Assembly (NCBI GenBank): GCA_008508345.1
Contig: QNGE01003232.1
Location: 16,862 to 80,861 of the forward strand
Length of the DNA stretch: 64,000 nucleotides
Reading direction: 5' to 3'
From: Paragonimus westermani
Taxonomy: Eukaryota; Platyhelminthes; Trematoda; Plagiorchiida; Troglotrematidae
Under the pieces are notes generated by a model. It was given only the letters and a program-made list of their open reading frames with translations. It did not search any database and had not been told where the DNA came from. Positions 45,351 through 57,150 of this stretch are shown here, one piece after another (within the stretch, counting starts at the first letter, position 1; the number at the start of each line of letters is the position of its first letter). A program made the position numbers and the translations under genes.

Positions 45351-47441
45351 TCTGCGCGAAGTGCTTCTCCTGAGTGGATATGAACTAGGAAAGTGGAAGT
45401 GTAGCACACCAGAGGCGCAGTTGGATATACCGCCAAACGAAAGGGCATCTCTGTCAGCAGCACTGGACCTAGGTGATCACACTCACCGGAAGTCCGTCGG
45501 GGTCCAGTGACACGTACCGGAAGCCTGTTTCAGGTTTCGCGTATCTTTACCAAAGAAGCCATTCACTCGGAGGAGCTTGTTAGCTTGTATTGTGTCGGTG
45601 TACGACCCACTGGGTTAATTGCCCAGCTTGTTCTCCGCGGTCAGAAGTTACTCCGGGGCTCATGTGGCGCGAATATCTGGTGGGATACACCCTTAGACGA
45701 AAAGTGTCAGGGTGAGTGGGGAACGTGGACACGGGGCGTAGTGACGACAGACTCAGTTACTGCAACGCGTTGTATCAGACCCCATGGGAAGGCACCGACA
45801 CGTACGGAGTTGCGTATTTTTTCCGACGCTTCCGAGAGGGGTTATGGAGCTGTCGACTATTTCCGAGACGTGTTGGGAGATGGCAGCATGTTTTGCTGTT
45901 TCTTGGTGAGGAAGTCCTGTGTTGCCCCCTTAAAGCACTCATTTACCCCGCGGTGTTGGCGGTTAAACTTTTGACCACTGAAAACATTACACTTCGGACG
46001 GACCCCGTCATCGTGTTGGAGTAATTGAGAAGCACCTCTTGTCGCTTTGTCACATTTGCAGCCAACCGCGTCCAACTAATTCGTGAATATGCCCGGGGTT
46101 GTCGATGGCGACACATTTCGTCCGAGTTAAGCCCTGCGGACAAAGCTTCGCGAGGAACCTGTGATGCTAGTTCTCGTGAGATTTACACGTGGCTAAGTGG
46201 CCCAGCCCTTCTATTTGGACTTGGGAATTTGTGGCCACCGGACAAGCCGCTCAGGCCGATTCGAGCTGAGAGAAACCAAATTATGGAAGGTGCTGGTATT
46301 AACCAGTGTTATCAGCGCGCAACTGTATATGGAGCTTGTTCCGCGTTACTCTCGCTCGTACGCCCTACTCCGTGCGGTATCACGATTAATACGTTTCAAT
46401 AATTAGTTCACTTGCACAAAAGCCGGTCGACAATGTTCCATTATGCTGGGTCCTTTGCGTAAGTTAGAATTGGACCTGGCTTGTGAATCCATCGTCCCAC
46501 TGAAGCGAGGAAGCTCCTTTGGTAAGGGCTGTGTGGAACACTCCAAAAGCCGACGGGATACGCTAGCCCGACTAAAGCCTGTCACCATAAACGGTGTTCT
46601 GTGTCTCAGTAGAAGAATTTCTACCAGGCTACCTAGCGGCACTCGAATAATGATACTGCAGCCCGCGGAACTGTTACGGATATTGTTATCAGACACTATC
46701 ACGAGATCGAAGGTCACATGGGAGCTAGTAACGTCTTATCATCTATTCGAAGAAGGTTGTGGATTGTCAAGGGCATGGCTGGGGTGCACCGCGTTCTGTT
46801 AAAGAGTATGAAGTGCGAAATATTGGCAACGAAGCCGTGTCAACAAGTGATGGCCCCGCTTCCTGCTGATCGCAAAACGCTTGGTGGTGCCGCATTTACA
46901 GCCTGTAGCGTGGATTATTCTGGACCTCTTGAGGTTCAAACTGGGAGGAGCATTTGTAAGGAATATGGTTCTCATCACGTGTTAAATAACAAGAGCTATA
47001 CATTCAAAAGTGCCAAAGTCGATGTCAACGAAATCCTTTCTGATGGCTCTAATGAGGTTCATAGGACGTCGGAGTGTGCCGGAAATCACGTATTTCGACA
47101 ACGGATCCAACTTTGTGAGCGCGGAATCAGAGCTGAGAGGCAAATTACTCGACTTCGACCAAGACAAAATCCATCGGACTCTGGTGGTTTGTGGAATCGT
47201 CTGGCACTTCACTCCGCTCGCTGCTAACCATCGGGGTGGAACGTGAGAGAGCATGGTTTGCACAGTTTGACGGGTCATGCAGGTCGTCACAAGGGAACAA
47301 GTAATGTCGGTCTAGGCTCTCTACACTTACTTAATTGAGGGAGAGAGAATTCTGAATGACAGGCCTTTAGTTCCAGTCTACGATGATCCAGACAGCCCAT
47401 CTGTTCCCAAAACTCACAACACTGCTATATTTCCTGCTCAC
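45351..47441 (+). pseudogene. BEL/Pao RNase H and integrase
   Basis: Includes DPLGLIAQLVLRGQ-like text across frames (about 45600; the frame shows RPTGLIAQLVLRGQKLLRG). RNase H TELRIFSDASERGYGAV is at about 45806-45856. RWRHISSELSPADKASRG (about 46105-46155) precedes integrase. Integrase pieces are SSIRRRLWIVKGMAGVHRVL, SVDYSGPLEV (about 46910, first acidic residue) and ITYFDNGSNFVSAESEL (about 47083-47133, second aspartate). At least four frame changes are needed to follow it. Confidence 0.8.
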
Positions 47442-47446
47442 AGGTA

Positions 47447-48022
47447 CGCACGAAGTAGTTCATCAAGTCTTCACAACATACCGCTCCAATACCGCCCGAC
47501 CGCAGCGACTAACGCTCACAAAGCCGAAGGCTGATGAGACTAAATTTGACCACATGTTGCAACTAGGTATTGTTTGGTCGTCAATCGGCTGTTGCTCGGC
47601 CTCATTGCATATAGTTCTCAGAACTTCACGTGGTCGGCATCTTTTTAACGACTTCTGTGCGCTCAACAACGTCGCAATCTCCGGTAATCAATCCGTTCCA
47701 TATATCCACGCCTTTCCCCCTCGATTTGAATGGTAAGACTGTTTTTCTAGGACTGATATCATCCTATATTTGTGGCTGCTGCTGACATTCCGATAACGGT
47801 GACAGCATCTTGTTTTGGTGTTTTGGAGGTTCTTCAAATTTCACTTGATCTGCTCAGCGCTGCACAAACTCTTCAACGTTCCATGGACCAAGTTACTTGT
47901 GACTTCGAACTTGTTTATTTCTATCTTGACTAAGTGCTGATTGCTAGTCGAGGTGAATGCGGACACGATTGACATATCTGTTTATTGTTTGTACATTTTC
48001 CCCGAGTCGGAATTACCATTAT
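47447..48022 (+). pseudogene. gypsy (CsRn1-like) RT, first half, 5'-truncated
   Basis: The plus frame at 47383-47736 reads FDHMLQLGIVWSSIGCCSAS and ALNNVAISGNQSVPYIHA, corresponding to the RT fingers of the intact Pol at 37024-40101. Broken frames continue with SLDLLSAAQTLQRSMDQV and VYFYLD before a stop where the YLDD box should be. It then breaks at about 48022, after a VGITI-like stretch, where the LINE begins. Gag and protease are missing. It continues at 51205. Confidence 0.75.
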
Positions 48023-48438
48023 TAACAACAATAATAGTGGTCTATTTCTCCACGCATTTGTGAAAAACATGCTCGGGAGAGCGTGATCAACGTGCGGATT
48101 TCTATGCATATACGTATCTGGACATCAAATTCGTAAGTTGTACAATGAGTCAGCTATGTGAATACAGCCGGTATAACGAATGAGAACAATGTTTGACGAT
48201 ACTGAGAGGTTGCCTAGTGGTTTATTAGAGGAGAAAAAGGAAGATTTGCGACTCAAGGTTATCATGCAGTCACGAGACGAACAGGTTGAGTTTTTCCAAA
48301 TTTTTTTTAGCATGTTCAGCTTTTGCATGGTGGTTTACACCACAAACGCACAAGCTATCAATAGGCATGGGGTAAGGGCGTGCCAAGATGTTGACTATAG
48401 ACATGGTTTCCTGTTTGCTGGCAAGTCTAAAAGTACAT

Positions 48439-48927
48439 CTATCCTGAAAGCGGTAGTTTTGATCGGTTCGAGGGGTGCGTGACGTAACATCGCGCAACAC
48501 AGTGAGTTTTCCGCCAGGTGTTACTAGGCACGTTTTCAAAGATAACGTCCTCAGACAAGTGGAGCTTAAAAATGGACATGACGTTCGTCATTGTTGGGAA
48601 AGTTTCTAAGTTTCGTTTGAATCGATGTATATTCTTTCTGGCACTAACCGCATACGGGAGTTTGTTCCAAATGCAGGAATATTTTACTAGGGAAAAATTT
48701 GAACGCATTTTTTTTCGGGATTCAAGAGCTGCCAAAGTGAAGTCCTTGGTTCTTAGGTTATATTTTGACCCGTGTTGTAAGCGAGTCGCGAAGCTGGCGG
48801 TGAATTCATTGCCATAGAGCAGATTATACATGAGTGCAAGGTTAAGCTTGAGTCGCCGTAACCAAAGAGGGTCACTTGCAAGCGTCTGGCATCGTTCTCT
48901 GTAGCTCAGAGAAGATGGATAACCCAA
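48439..48927 (-). pseudogene. CR1-like LINE C-terminal region
   Basis: The minus frame contains YPSSLSYRERCQTLASDPLW and LRRLKLNLALMYNLLYG, followed by the RTKDFTL and RYSCIWNKLP-type ending (here KYSCIWNKLPYAVSARKN). This is the post-RT tail common to CR1/Jockey-group ORF2 proteins. It lies downstream of the RT frame and is separated from it by a frame break. Confidence 0.75.
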
Positions 48928-49077
48928 TAAGCTTTTCGTGAGTGTACGTTAGAGGCTTCCAGAGTCAGCCTATCAGGCTTGCGCAGGTGGCCATATATGA
49001 ACGTGAAGTACTCGGACTGGGGTCGTACACATAAGTTATAAAGGTGTTATCGTGCAGCAGGTAGGAAGAATGAGTGT

Positions 49078-50379
49078 TTATTGTAACCTATCGTCCGTCT
49101 GGTTTAGCGACCAGGAACGATATATGTTCTGCGAAGTTGGATGAGGTTGAGTAGCGTCACGTACCAAGTTGGCGGTTGATATGCTGTGGCCTTCCAGCTC
49201 TATAGAACCATCTGGCACGTGACAACCATGCACATTGATAGCGGATTTATGGGCTGAAATTGTCATCAGCCAAGTTTGACACCAAGTCTCTGATGACATG
49301 AGGTCCTTTCGCATATTTTCTAAACATGGATTTAGATTGTCAGGAGGAAAGCTGTAAACAAGTTTGATATCATCAGCGAATAGGAATAATTTGCCATGCT
49401 TGATAACTTGACATATACCGTTCATATATATGAAAAAGGGTGACGGTCCCAGAACACTTCCTTGTATCACCCCACTAGTGACTGGTCTGGGCGTTGAGCT
49501 GTTGTCTCCTGTTTTCACTGTTTGTGTGCGGCTTGGAATGTATGAAGAAAACCAGCCAAGCAATGGATCACGTATACCAAAAAATGCTATTCTGAGCAGA
49601 GGACGCTTATGAGGCACACGATCGAAAGTTTTCGCCATGTCCAACGGCATAATGATAATTGCCTCACCAGCGTCGGTAGATTGTGTCACATGGTTGAGAA
49701 ATTCTAGCTGGCATGTCATGCAAGAACACTTGTTGAGAAACCCATGCTGGGAGTGGTTTACAACGTTTCGTGACAACAGGAGTTCTACCATGCTGCATTT
49801 TATTATCCTTTCCATCACCCTAGAACAAATTGAAGTATGGTTAATGGAACGATAATTGCTGACGCCATGTCGCGAGCCACTTTTATAGCGGAGCTTAATT
49901 GTAAAGTGTTTCCGCTGAAGAGGGAAGGAACCTGATGTTAGTGAAAGTGTGTAAATATTGAGCAGAAGTAGAGGGCTGTCTACCCCTTCGTATTTTAGAG
50001 CAACGGGGTGAATGTCGTCAGGACAAGGCGGTTGGGAAGATTTGATAGTAGCTAACTGAGAGCGTATGGGCCCTGCATCAACAGGAATATGGCTTAGGAA
50101 TGTACTTGTACCTACAGGAGGAGGCGGAGACATGTGTCCTTCAATGTTGAAGGAGGCAGCAAAAGGTGAATTAAAGACCTCACAGATTGTTACAGGATCA
50201 TTTACAGTGTTTTTGTTCTGTAGTGTTACTACTGAGATGACAGGGTCTCTTCCATTATTTCTGCGTCCCATCAACGGCATCAACTGCGAGCTCTTATCTG
50301 TGCTGTTGAGTGCACGCTCTTCTTCACTCATGTGGCACATTTTGGTTCTATATTCGTTAGTATTGAACATTTTATGCAT
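49078..50379 (-). pseudogene. CR1-like LINE reverse transcriptase
   Basis: A 433-codon open minus frame holding most of the RT. In order: PPCPDDIHPVALKY, KSGSRHGVSNYRSINHTSI, QHGFLNKCSCMTCQLEF, IIMPLDMAKTFDRVPHKR (first catalytic aspartate), SGVIQGSVLGPSPFFIYMN and the catalytic LFADDIKLVY box. Both FADD aspartates are present. The N-terminal methionine is not the natural start, since the endonuclease lies upstream in other frames. The element as a whole is dead. Confidence 0.9.
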
Positions 50380-51204
50380 TTACATGATAAGAGAGGAGTC
50401 GCGTGTTTTTCGGTACCGTGATGAAAAACTTTTGAGCTTAACCTGCTCCACTGGAGTGATAATTATGCGGTTACCATACACATCACGGTGTTTTGATCTG
50501 AAATGATAAGATATTCATGCAAGACCTAAAGTGTTCACTGAATGTCTCGGTTACAATACTAAGATCGGAGGTCAGAAAAAGTGTGTTCCATTCCAGGGAT
50601 CTCAGAAGTGTGGTGAACACGTTCCAGTCGACAAATTGTTTGGCGGTATTGTACGGCCGTCTGCGCTTTAACAGCGTTCAGGTCAAACATTATGTTGACA
50701 ATGTTGTGATCACTTCCTGGGAGTCGTTCCAAGACGGACACAGTAGCAGAAGAGATGCCTGTTGTAAAGATTAGGTCTAAAGTGTGGTTTTGTCAAGTAG
50801 GCACTAAAACATGTTGGCGTCATCCGCTTATTTGGACACATACATGGAACTCATCTTGACTTGCAGAGGCGGTGAAAGGGGTCCAGGGGAAATTGAGCAT
50901 GTTGAAGTCTCCGCAAGTTGTTTTGTACTGTGAAGGTAAGGTTGATACATGGTCCAGTCCATTAACAAGGTTCTTCATGTCGCCCTGAGTGGCGTTAGGT
51001 GGTTTGTAGACACACTCTAAGAGTAAGAGTCGAAACCAACAGCCACAAGGAATCATTTATCATACTAAAACACGATTCATCGAGTATGGTTGCAGATTAT
51101 TGCTCCCTTAGGTAGATTAAACATCCTCCACCTCGTCCTGAACCACGATTTCTGCGGAACATGTGATAACCTATAACGTTTAATCCCTCCGAGTGTCCTC
51201 GTTG
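50380..51204 (-). pseudogene. CR1-like LINE endonuclease (APE-type), fragmentary
   Basis: Minus-strand pieces across frames: GYHMFRRNRGSGRGGGCLIY near 51190-51120, LLLECVYKPPNAT and YKTTCGDFNMLNFPW at 51056-50820 (the GDFN box), and LPGSDHNIVNIMFDL at 50741-50559 (the SDH box). These mark an APE-like nuclease. Frameshifts and the missing N-terminus inactivate it. Confidence 0.75.
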
Positions 51205-53260
51205 TTGATATACTTGAGTTTTTAAGCCACGTTACCCGTTCATTGGTGACGGACTACTGGACATAAAGCTTAACCCGCTCCAGGATTTCCGACTTCACTT
51301 TCTCATTAAAAACTCCGACGTTTCAATAGTTTGGTCAACTACTACCGTCGTTCCATACCACATTGTTCACAGATTTTACAACCACCATCCAATATTCTGT
51401 GAGGATCAAGGAAGGGCGCTGTCTAAAGTCCTCAAGTGCTACATGTGTTCGGCGCTGGCAAGCAAGCAATCTGTGAAACCACTCTCTTATGACATTTTAG
51501 TACCGACCCCAGCACCCAACTGTTCTCCTCAACTGATGCTTCGACAAACGCAGTTAGTGAGGTTTTCCAACAGCTTATCAACAAGGAATTGAAACCTCTT
51601 TTGTTCCCCCAAAGAAATTCTCTCCTTCCCAATCCAACTGCAGTACATTTGGCCGGGGAGCCACTGGTAGTTCAATCGTTAATTCAGCGCTTCCAAAGTT
51701 TATTAGAAGGTCAATTATTCACTGTTCTGGTCGACCTCATTTGCACGCTCAACTCCTCGCCTGACAAACACACCTCTCTTGAAATTAGTCCTCCTGAGTT
51801 CATCATGCAATTTATGTCAGACCTTCAACACACTTCGGGATTTATCAGCCATCGCAAACACCATCATCAAACTGCACATTGTTGCGGTTTCAGCTTCGTT
51901 TAACAAGTTTGAAGAATATGGCAGAAGCACGGTCACACGACAGAGATGTTTCATTCTGAAATATTCTCCTCTCTTCGGTTGTTCAAGGTCCTTGCTACCC
52001 ATTCTAAATCCCGCATCGTGTGCGATGTATCGGCAGCTGGTCCCCCACCTTCTGTTACACTGTCGTGTTTCAGGCCCTTCTTCGACTTCCTAAGTTCGCT
52101 CTCACACCCCGGTGTACGTGCCACCCTCAAACTCATTCCCCAACGTTGCGTTTGACTTAGTGTGAACCAGGATGTGCGCACTTGGTTAAATCCAGCCTGC
52201 ATTGCCAGAGTAACAATATCCATCAACATGTTGTCTCCTCACATGGCCATTTACCCACCAGAAGTTCTCGTCTCGCACATATTCACTCAGATAATTTTGG
52301 TTCACTGCCACCGTTTAGTGGATATGCTTTCCTGCTCACTTTTGTCGATTGATTTACTCGTTGGCCGACGATCGTTCCCAAACGAGATGCCGCTAGTTTG
52401 GCTATTGCCGAGACGTTTCTTCTCCGCCAGATGGCCAATATTGGTGTACCTTCCGTAGTTATTACAGATAAAGGCGCGCAATTTCAGCCCTACCTTCTCG
52501 GTGAATCAACACTTATGTCTGTTTGTGAACACATCAAGTTGACTGAACAGTACCCCCTTTCAAACGGTCTGATGGAGCGTTCCCATTGACAGCTGAAGGC
52601 ATCAATAACTGCCCATTTTTCAGACCGCAGTGGGCGAAATTAATTCCGCCTGCCCCGCTAACTATCAAACCGACCCTGAAGGAAGATTCTAGAATCTCAC
52701 CGGCAGAATCAGGGTATGAGTCGTCTCCATGATTGCCCGGCGAATTTCTCCAGGAGTCGTCTCACTCAACCGAATCACAAAGGTGCGTTGAAAACCTTGG
52801 AAGCGCATGCAGAATTTTCGCTTAATACCCACACGGAACCACACATGGCCCAGTCGTATTCCCGGTGATCTACGAGCATGTGCGCGTGTGTTTATTCTAT
52901 GTGATTCGGTAGAACCATCACTGCAATCCTCTTACTCTGAACCATTCAGAGTACTACCACGCCAGGATAAGTACTTCACCATAGGTCAGGGTGGAACGTG
53001 TCGTACACCAGCATTTATCGTCTAAGGGTAACCTATGTGGACAGTGATTCCATGCAATCACCAGACAACTGATCGTCAGTATGTAGCAAAGATTTTCCTT
53101 GCCAATCCCGGACCAGTCTCTACAACCCCAGAAAAAGCATCACTTACCATGAAACTACCACTCACAGGCACCAGCTCTTCTGCGCCACATTCAACCATAC
53201 ACACATGTAGACGCGTTAATTTGCCAGCTGATCTTCGTCAAATTGCTTTGGTATTGTCTA
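51205..53260 (+). pseudogene. gypsy (CsRn1-like) RT end, RNase H and integrase, degraded
   Basis: Continuation of 47447-48022 after the LINE. An LEFLSHVTRS-like link is at 51207, and the NSLVNYYRRSIPHCS-type connection at about 51330, both in broken frames. The integrase zinc domain remnant is SLSHPGVRATLKLIPQR with NQDVRTWLNPACIA (52090-52205). A core fragment reads VPSVVITDKGAQFQPYL (second aspartate, about 52450-52500), with NGLMERSH just after (glutamate, about 52563-52586). The tail ends CRRVNLPADLRQIA near 53250, matching the C-terminal arginine-rich signature of this clade. There are many stops. No 3' LTR was identified. Confidence 0.8.
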
Positions 53261-55489
53261 CTTTGCTCCCTGTCCGGGGATGGGCGCTTCTTCTAGTTGC
53301 TATGGAGGTGGAGCATTCTGGCGTTTCAGTTGATTTTTTTACTTTACTCTGCCACTCTCGAATAAGTGCTGCACCAGACCACATTTTACATTTCGTTTGA
53401 CTTGTCGAAAAATCAGATGCGTCACTTTTGAATAATCTCCGCTACGCATAAGCGCTAACTCTTCTTAAAACGCCGGTGATTGGTTTCTAGCTCGAACATT
53501 TTATTGTTGGACTAAATTTCAACACCAGCGTTTGGCACCATCAACTACGCTGGGACGCTACGCATAATTCCTAATATTATTGGGCGTTCCATGCACACTA
53601 TTTATGTTTGGAAAGTCCCGCCCCCGACTTCACTGGTTATTTTATATTGGAGTTTACTGAAGTTCAGTCACTTTCCGCCGTGTATATATGTGAAGCTCGG
53701 GCACTAGAAACAGTTAGGAAGAAGTCTCCAACAATCTAGACAACGCCGCAAAACGCTGGTTCCTCAGAGAAGGAGTGGGTTCAGCTGCATATTGTCCTGT
53801 TGCAAACAAAATGGCCTCGCGATAAGTTGTGCCGAACACAATATTGCCATTTGGCCATGAGCTTTATTCTTCTGTCCCGCACAGGCGTCCTACAACAAAA
53901 CCTCGGGGAACAGTGGCCGACAAGTACGTACACCACAGGTTGCCGCGTGATTCGATACTGCCTATCATGGTCACTTGCAGTTTGCGCTCAGTGATTCTTG
54001 CCTTCATTCATTCGAATGCCAGTGGGCCCTTCTTCGTCAACAGTGAAAATTGATGACTTAGGATTGGCGGCGCCCGTTTTAGTCGATCTGCCACAATAAG
54101 CGAACACAAAGATGGCCTGCAGATAGTGTTCACCGAGAGTGGTGCGCTGCATACCACACGTGTTCCCAGTCATACACGCCGGTTCCAGTATGCACCCGGA
54201 GAAATAGGACCGGTTTATGTGTGAGTGGACAGCTTTGGGATCCAGCCGCCCAGTTTGGGTTGGCCGGACGATTATCTAGCAGGGAAGTAGAACCTTTAAC
54301 TCAGAAAGAAGAAGTAGAGCCTAAAATGATGCGGTTCTAGTTGTGAGGAAGGTCAATGTGAATAATACAAAAAGTATTTCAGTGTAGGGAAATTAACTGA
54401 GGGGAAATAAGGATGTTTAAAATGGGGTCAAAGGGCAAAAAAGATATTCGTCACACAGTACACCGAAATGGCCAGAGTGTAGGGAAGGCTGGAGAGCCGC
54501 CAAAGGCCGACCTCCTGCAGAGAGTGCCAGGTGTTTCAACAACAACTTGCGTCGGTAGGTGCGAATGAAAAATAAAATGAACTCATGGTTTGCTTGAGCC
54601 CAACATACCCGTCTCTTTGCCTGAGGTGTACTATGTGTACCCCGATGAATCGTGACTGAGATGGCTGACGCCTAAACAGATACATTCATAGATATGCCAC
54701 AATGTCACCTCAGCAACACCAATGTCATCTGCGGTTCCATTGCATACCGTGCAGGATTTTCCACGAAGACGTTGTGCAACGCGTAACGATAAACCAATGA
54801 TCCCAAATATTCAAAACAAGATTGGATCGTAATGTCACGGTGCTACTGAACAAATTAGCAAAGTGAATATTTGGACAACCTCAACAGTTTCGATCGACAG
54901 ATTGTGCCCAGTGAATGGGTTAAAATTTGCTGCTGAGCGGGCTAAATATAGACTATGATCACATAATAAGGCATTCACACCCAAAAGAGCTCTTCCGAGC
55001 AGTCAACAGGTTCAAAACAATGGGGATGAGACGAGCTCAAAAATGGGGATGCACTCACCACTCAAGTAAAGTACAATGACCGACAACTGGCTATTCGCAC
55101 AACCGTTAAATTGACGTGACAAAACAAAATCGTCCAGGTCACGGTCCGAATAACGTCCAGAAACGGGGGAGGTTGAACGCAGAGGGGTGAAAATTTAGGG
55201 GAATTGGGTTGGGTCGGATTTTGACATGATTTTAGTTCAACTATTCAATACATACCGTGCGCTTGATTTTGTGCCCGCGTAACTTTTGCCTACTGTACCT
55301 CCGGATGCCAGTTGGGATCGTACCCGTCCTGATAGTCCAATTCGGAAATAATTCATTCAGTGTCCAAAGTCGATACTTCAGCGCAAGGGCTCACATTTAG
55401 GGCATGCTGGAATCGCAACCACTGATCACTAGGATCTATTTTATTTTCCATCAGCAACCCTGACAGCAGCTGCTTTGAGATCCGGTCAT
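53261..55489. other. no gene recognised
   Basis: Probably contains the untranslated ends of the flanking retroelements, but no LTR pair or coding motif could be matched. Open frames do not exceed about 75 codons beyond 53400. Confidence 0.4.
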
Positions 55490-57150
55490 CGATCCTACCA
55501 CCGTCGTGACCTAGCCAATGGGGTTGAATAGGCGTCAGTACGCTTCAATCCCCTCTGCGTTTGCCCGCCGATCTACTTCAGTGTTAGCGGGTACGTTCGA
55601 CCATTAAATACTCAAGATGCGTCCCAGACATTGCACACTTGGCTCATATAGTGCCTCAATTTCTCCGCCGTACAACAACATGGACAGTATCACTGGTTTG
55701 TGAGCGATCAGTGTGTCTGTTGCCTTAAGGCCACGATTATTCCAGACGCTTTCTTCAAAAAATCGGGATGTGGCGCAAGCCTCCATCATGCGAGCTCTTA
55801 GCTTGCAATCAAAGGACATACCAGCAAAATGATAGTCATCATAATAACAAAGGTTTCGGTAGCTAACCGGTGGATTCGGGGTGTGGACAATGCAAAACCT
55901 CGAAGGGAGGTCTGTAAGAGAGGAATTGTCTCAGCCGCATCGGAGATCAGACCAAATTTGAATACCTAATTAACGAAAGCCACCACCATCCGCTGTGGTT
56001 CGATTGTACTGTGTGCAAATAGCGCATTATCACCTGCAAAACAAAATACTTATTAAGGGATTGCGTAACCCACTTGGAGCACCGAGACGTCAAATATCAA
56101 GCAAAAGACCACCCGTGCTGCCTTCGCTTGAGTTCTGAAGAGCCATTATTACCGTAGCGGTGAGTTGCAAACCAAGGAAGGAATGGGTTGGGATGCAATG
56201 ATTCTCCACGCCAGTGACAGTGCCAAAACGACAAGAGATCGGTCCACGCCCATGATCAAACTCGCAGTTAATTTGGCAGACTAACATGGAAATTCAGACT
56301 TACTAGGCACCTTCCACAGCACCTCGCGGTTGACAATGTCAAAAGCCTAGTCAAAATCCACAACCGGAGCATTCAGCGGCTGATTGCGTCCACCGTACTT
56401 TTACACCGGAGGACGCCACGTGAATCGTACAGTGAATTGCCCGGTATCCACATTGCTTTTCGGGGACATTGGCGTCGAAAACTTCCATACCAAGTCGGTT
56501 CGGCAGTCTAATTGCAGAAGACTCCCAAAAGCAGCTTGGTCACAGGATGCCTTTCTAAGTGTCATTGCTCTGTCTGCTACCCCCGCATTTAAACAAAGGC
56601 ACAATCTAGGCAACCCTGAACTTCCGAGAGTTTGTCACCTGGTCTTAGATAGAGTGGAACAGATGAATCGATATAACTTTCAAACCTGTGCCACGACATT
56701 CCAAAAGTTCCCCTGGTAAACCATTTTCAACTCCAGTCTTCTCAGTGCACAGCTGTCCGATATCCCTCCGCATCTCTATCAAGTCTGTGGGAAGAACAGC
56801 CCAAACTCTAGCATTTTTACGGCTGGTTGTTCACGACAGCCCATTCAGCGATAGCCGGCAGGTTTGGTAGGCTACCACTAGCTTGCGCAAGACTTTTTTT
56901 GAAGCCCTGTCAGTGGGCGCCTGCAAATCCCAAACCCCATGGACGGATGTGCTACATATCCCAACGAGCAAACCGTAGAAGCCTTTGTGTTGTTGACGGT
57001 CAGCACAACCATGCATCAACTCGGTAATCTTTTCACGTCAGACGTCTTTGATTCTGCAGAGCTCTCTGATAAGTTCACGGCGAGCATTGCGTTGCGAAAA
57101 CACAAAACGCCTCATTATTATCTAGTACCAAACCGGAGCAAATCAATCCG
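55490..57150 (-). pseudogene. RTE-like LINE reverse transcriptase remnant
   Basis: On the minus strand, 5' to 3': NARRELIRELCRIKDV then ITELMHGCADRQQHKGFYGLL (about 57130-56960), the region upstream of RT in RTE elements. At about 56370-56300 an FDIVNREVLWKVPSK stretch matches the AFDTVNREGLW motif. At about 56030 DNALFAHSTIEPQRMVVAF is the degraded ADD catalytic box, with the first D kept and the second changed to N. At 55819-55604 ARMMEACATSRFFEESVWNN and VILSMLLYGGEIEALYE follow. At about 55520 a WLGHDGGRIDDRISKQLL block closes the conserved tail. Numerous stops and frame changes are present. A fragment of the same type lies at 18110-18370. Confidence 0.75.

Larger units (their letters stand above)
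43059..47441 (+). mobile_element. BEL/Pao retrotransposon, degraded, no LTRs seen
   Basis: Gag, zinc-finger, protease, RT, RNase H and integrase pieces of BEL/Pao type lie in order on the plus strand, broken by many stops and frame changes. The reading ends in the integrase C-terminus (ERILNDRPLVPVYDDPDSP, about 47340-47400) and runs directly into gypsy RT sequence at about 47447. Neither LTR is recognisable, so its outer limits are unknown. Confidence 0.85.
48022..51204 (-). mobile_element. CR1/Jockey-type LINE, 5'-truncated, inserted into gypsy
   Basis: A minus-strand non-LTR element with endonuclease, RT and C-terminal region splits a plus-strand gypsy whose coding resumes on both sides. 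Its 3' end (low coordinates) carries short ATT/GTT repeats (ACTATTATTGTTGTTAATAA on the minus strand), as CR1-like elements often do. The 5' end falls inside the endonuclease (GYHMFRRNRGSGRGGGCLIY), so it is truncated. Target duplications were not clear. Confidence 0.85.
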
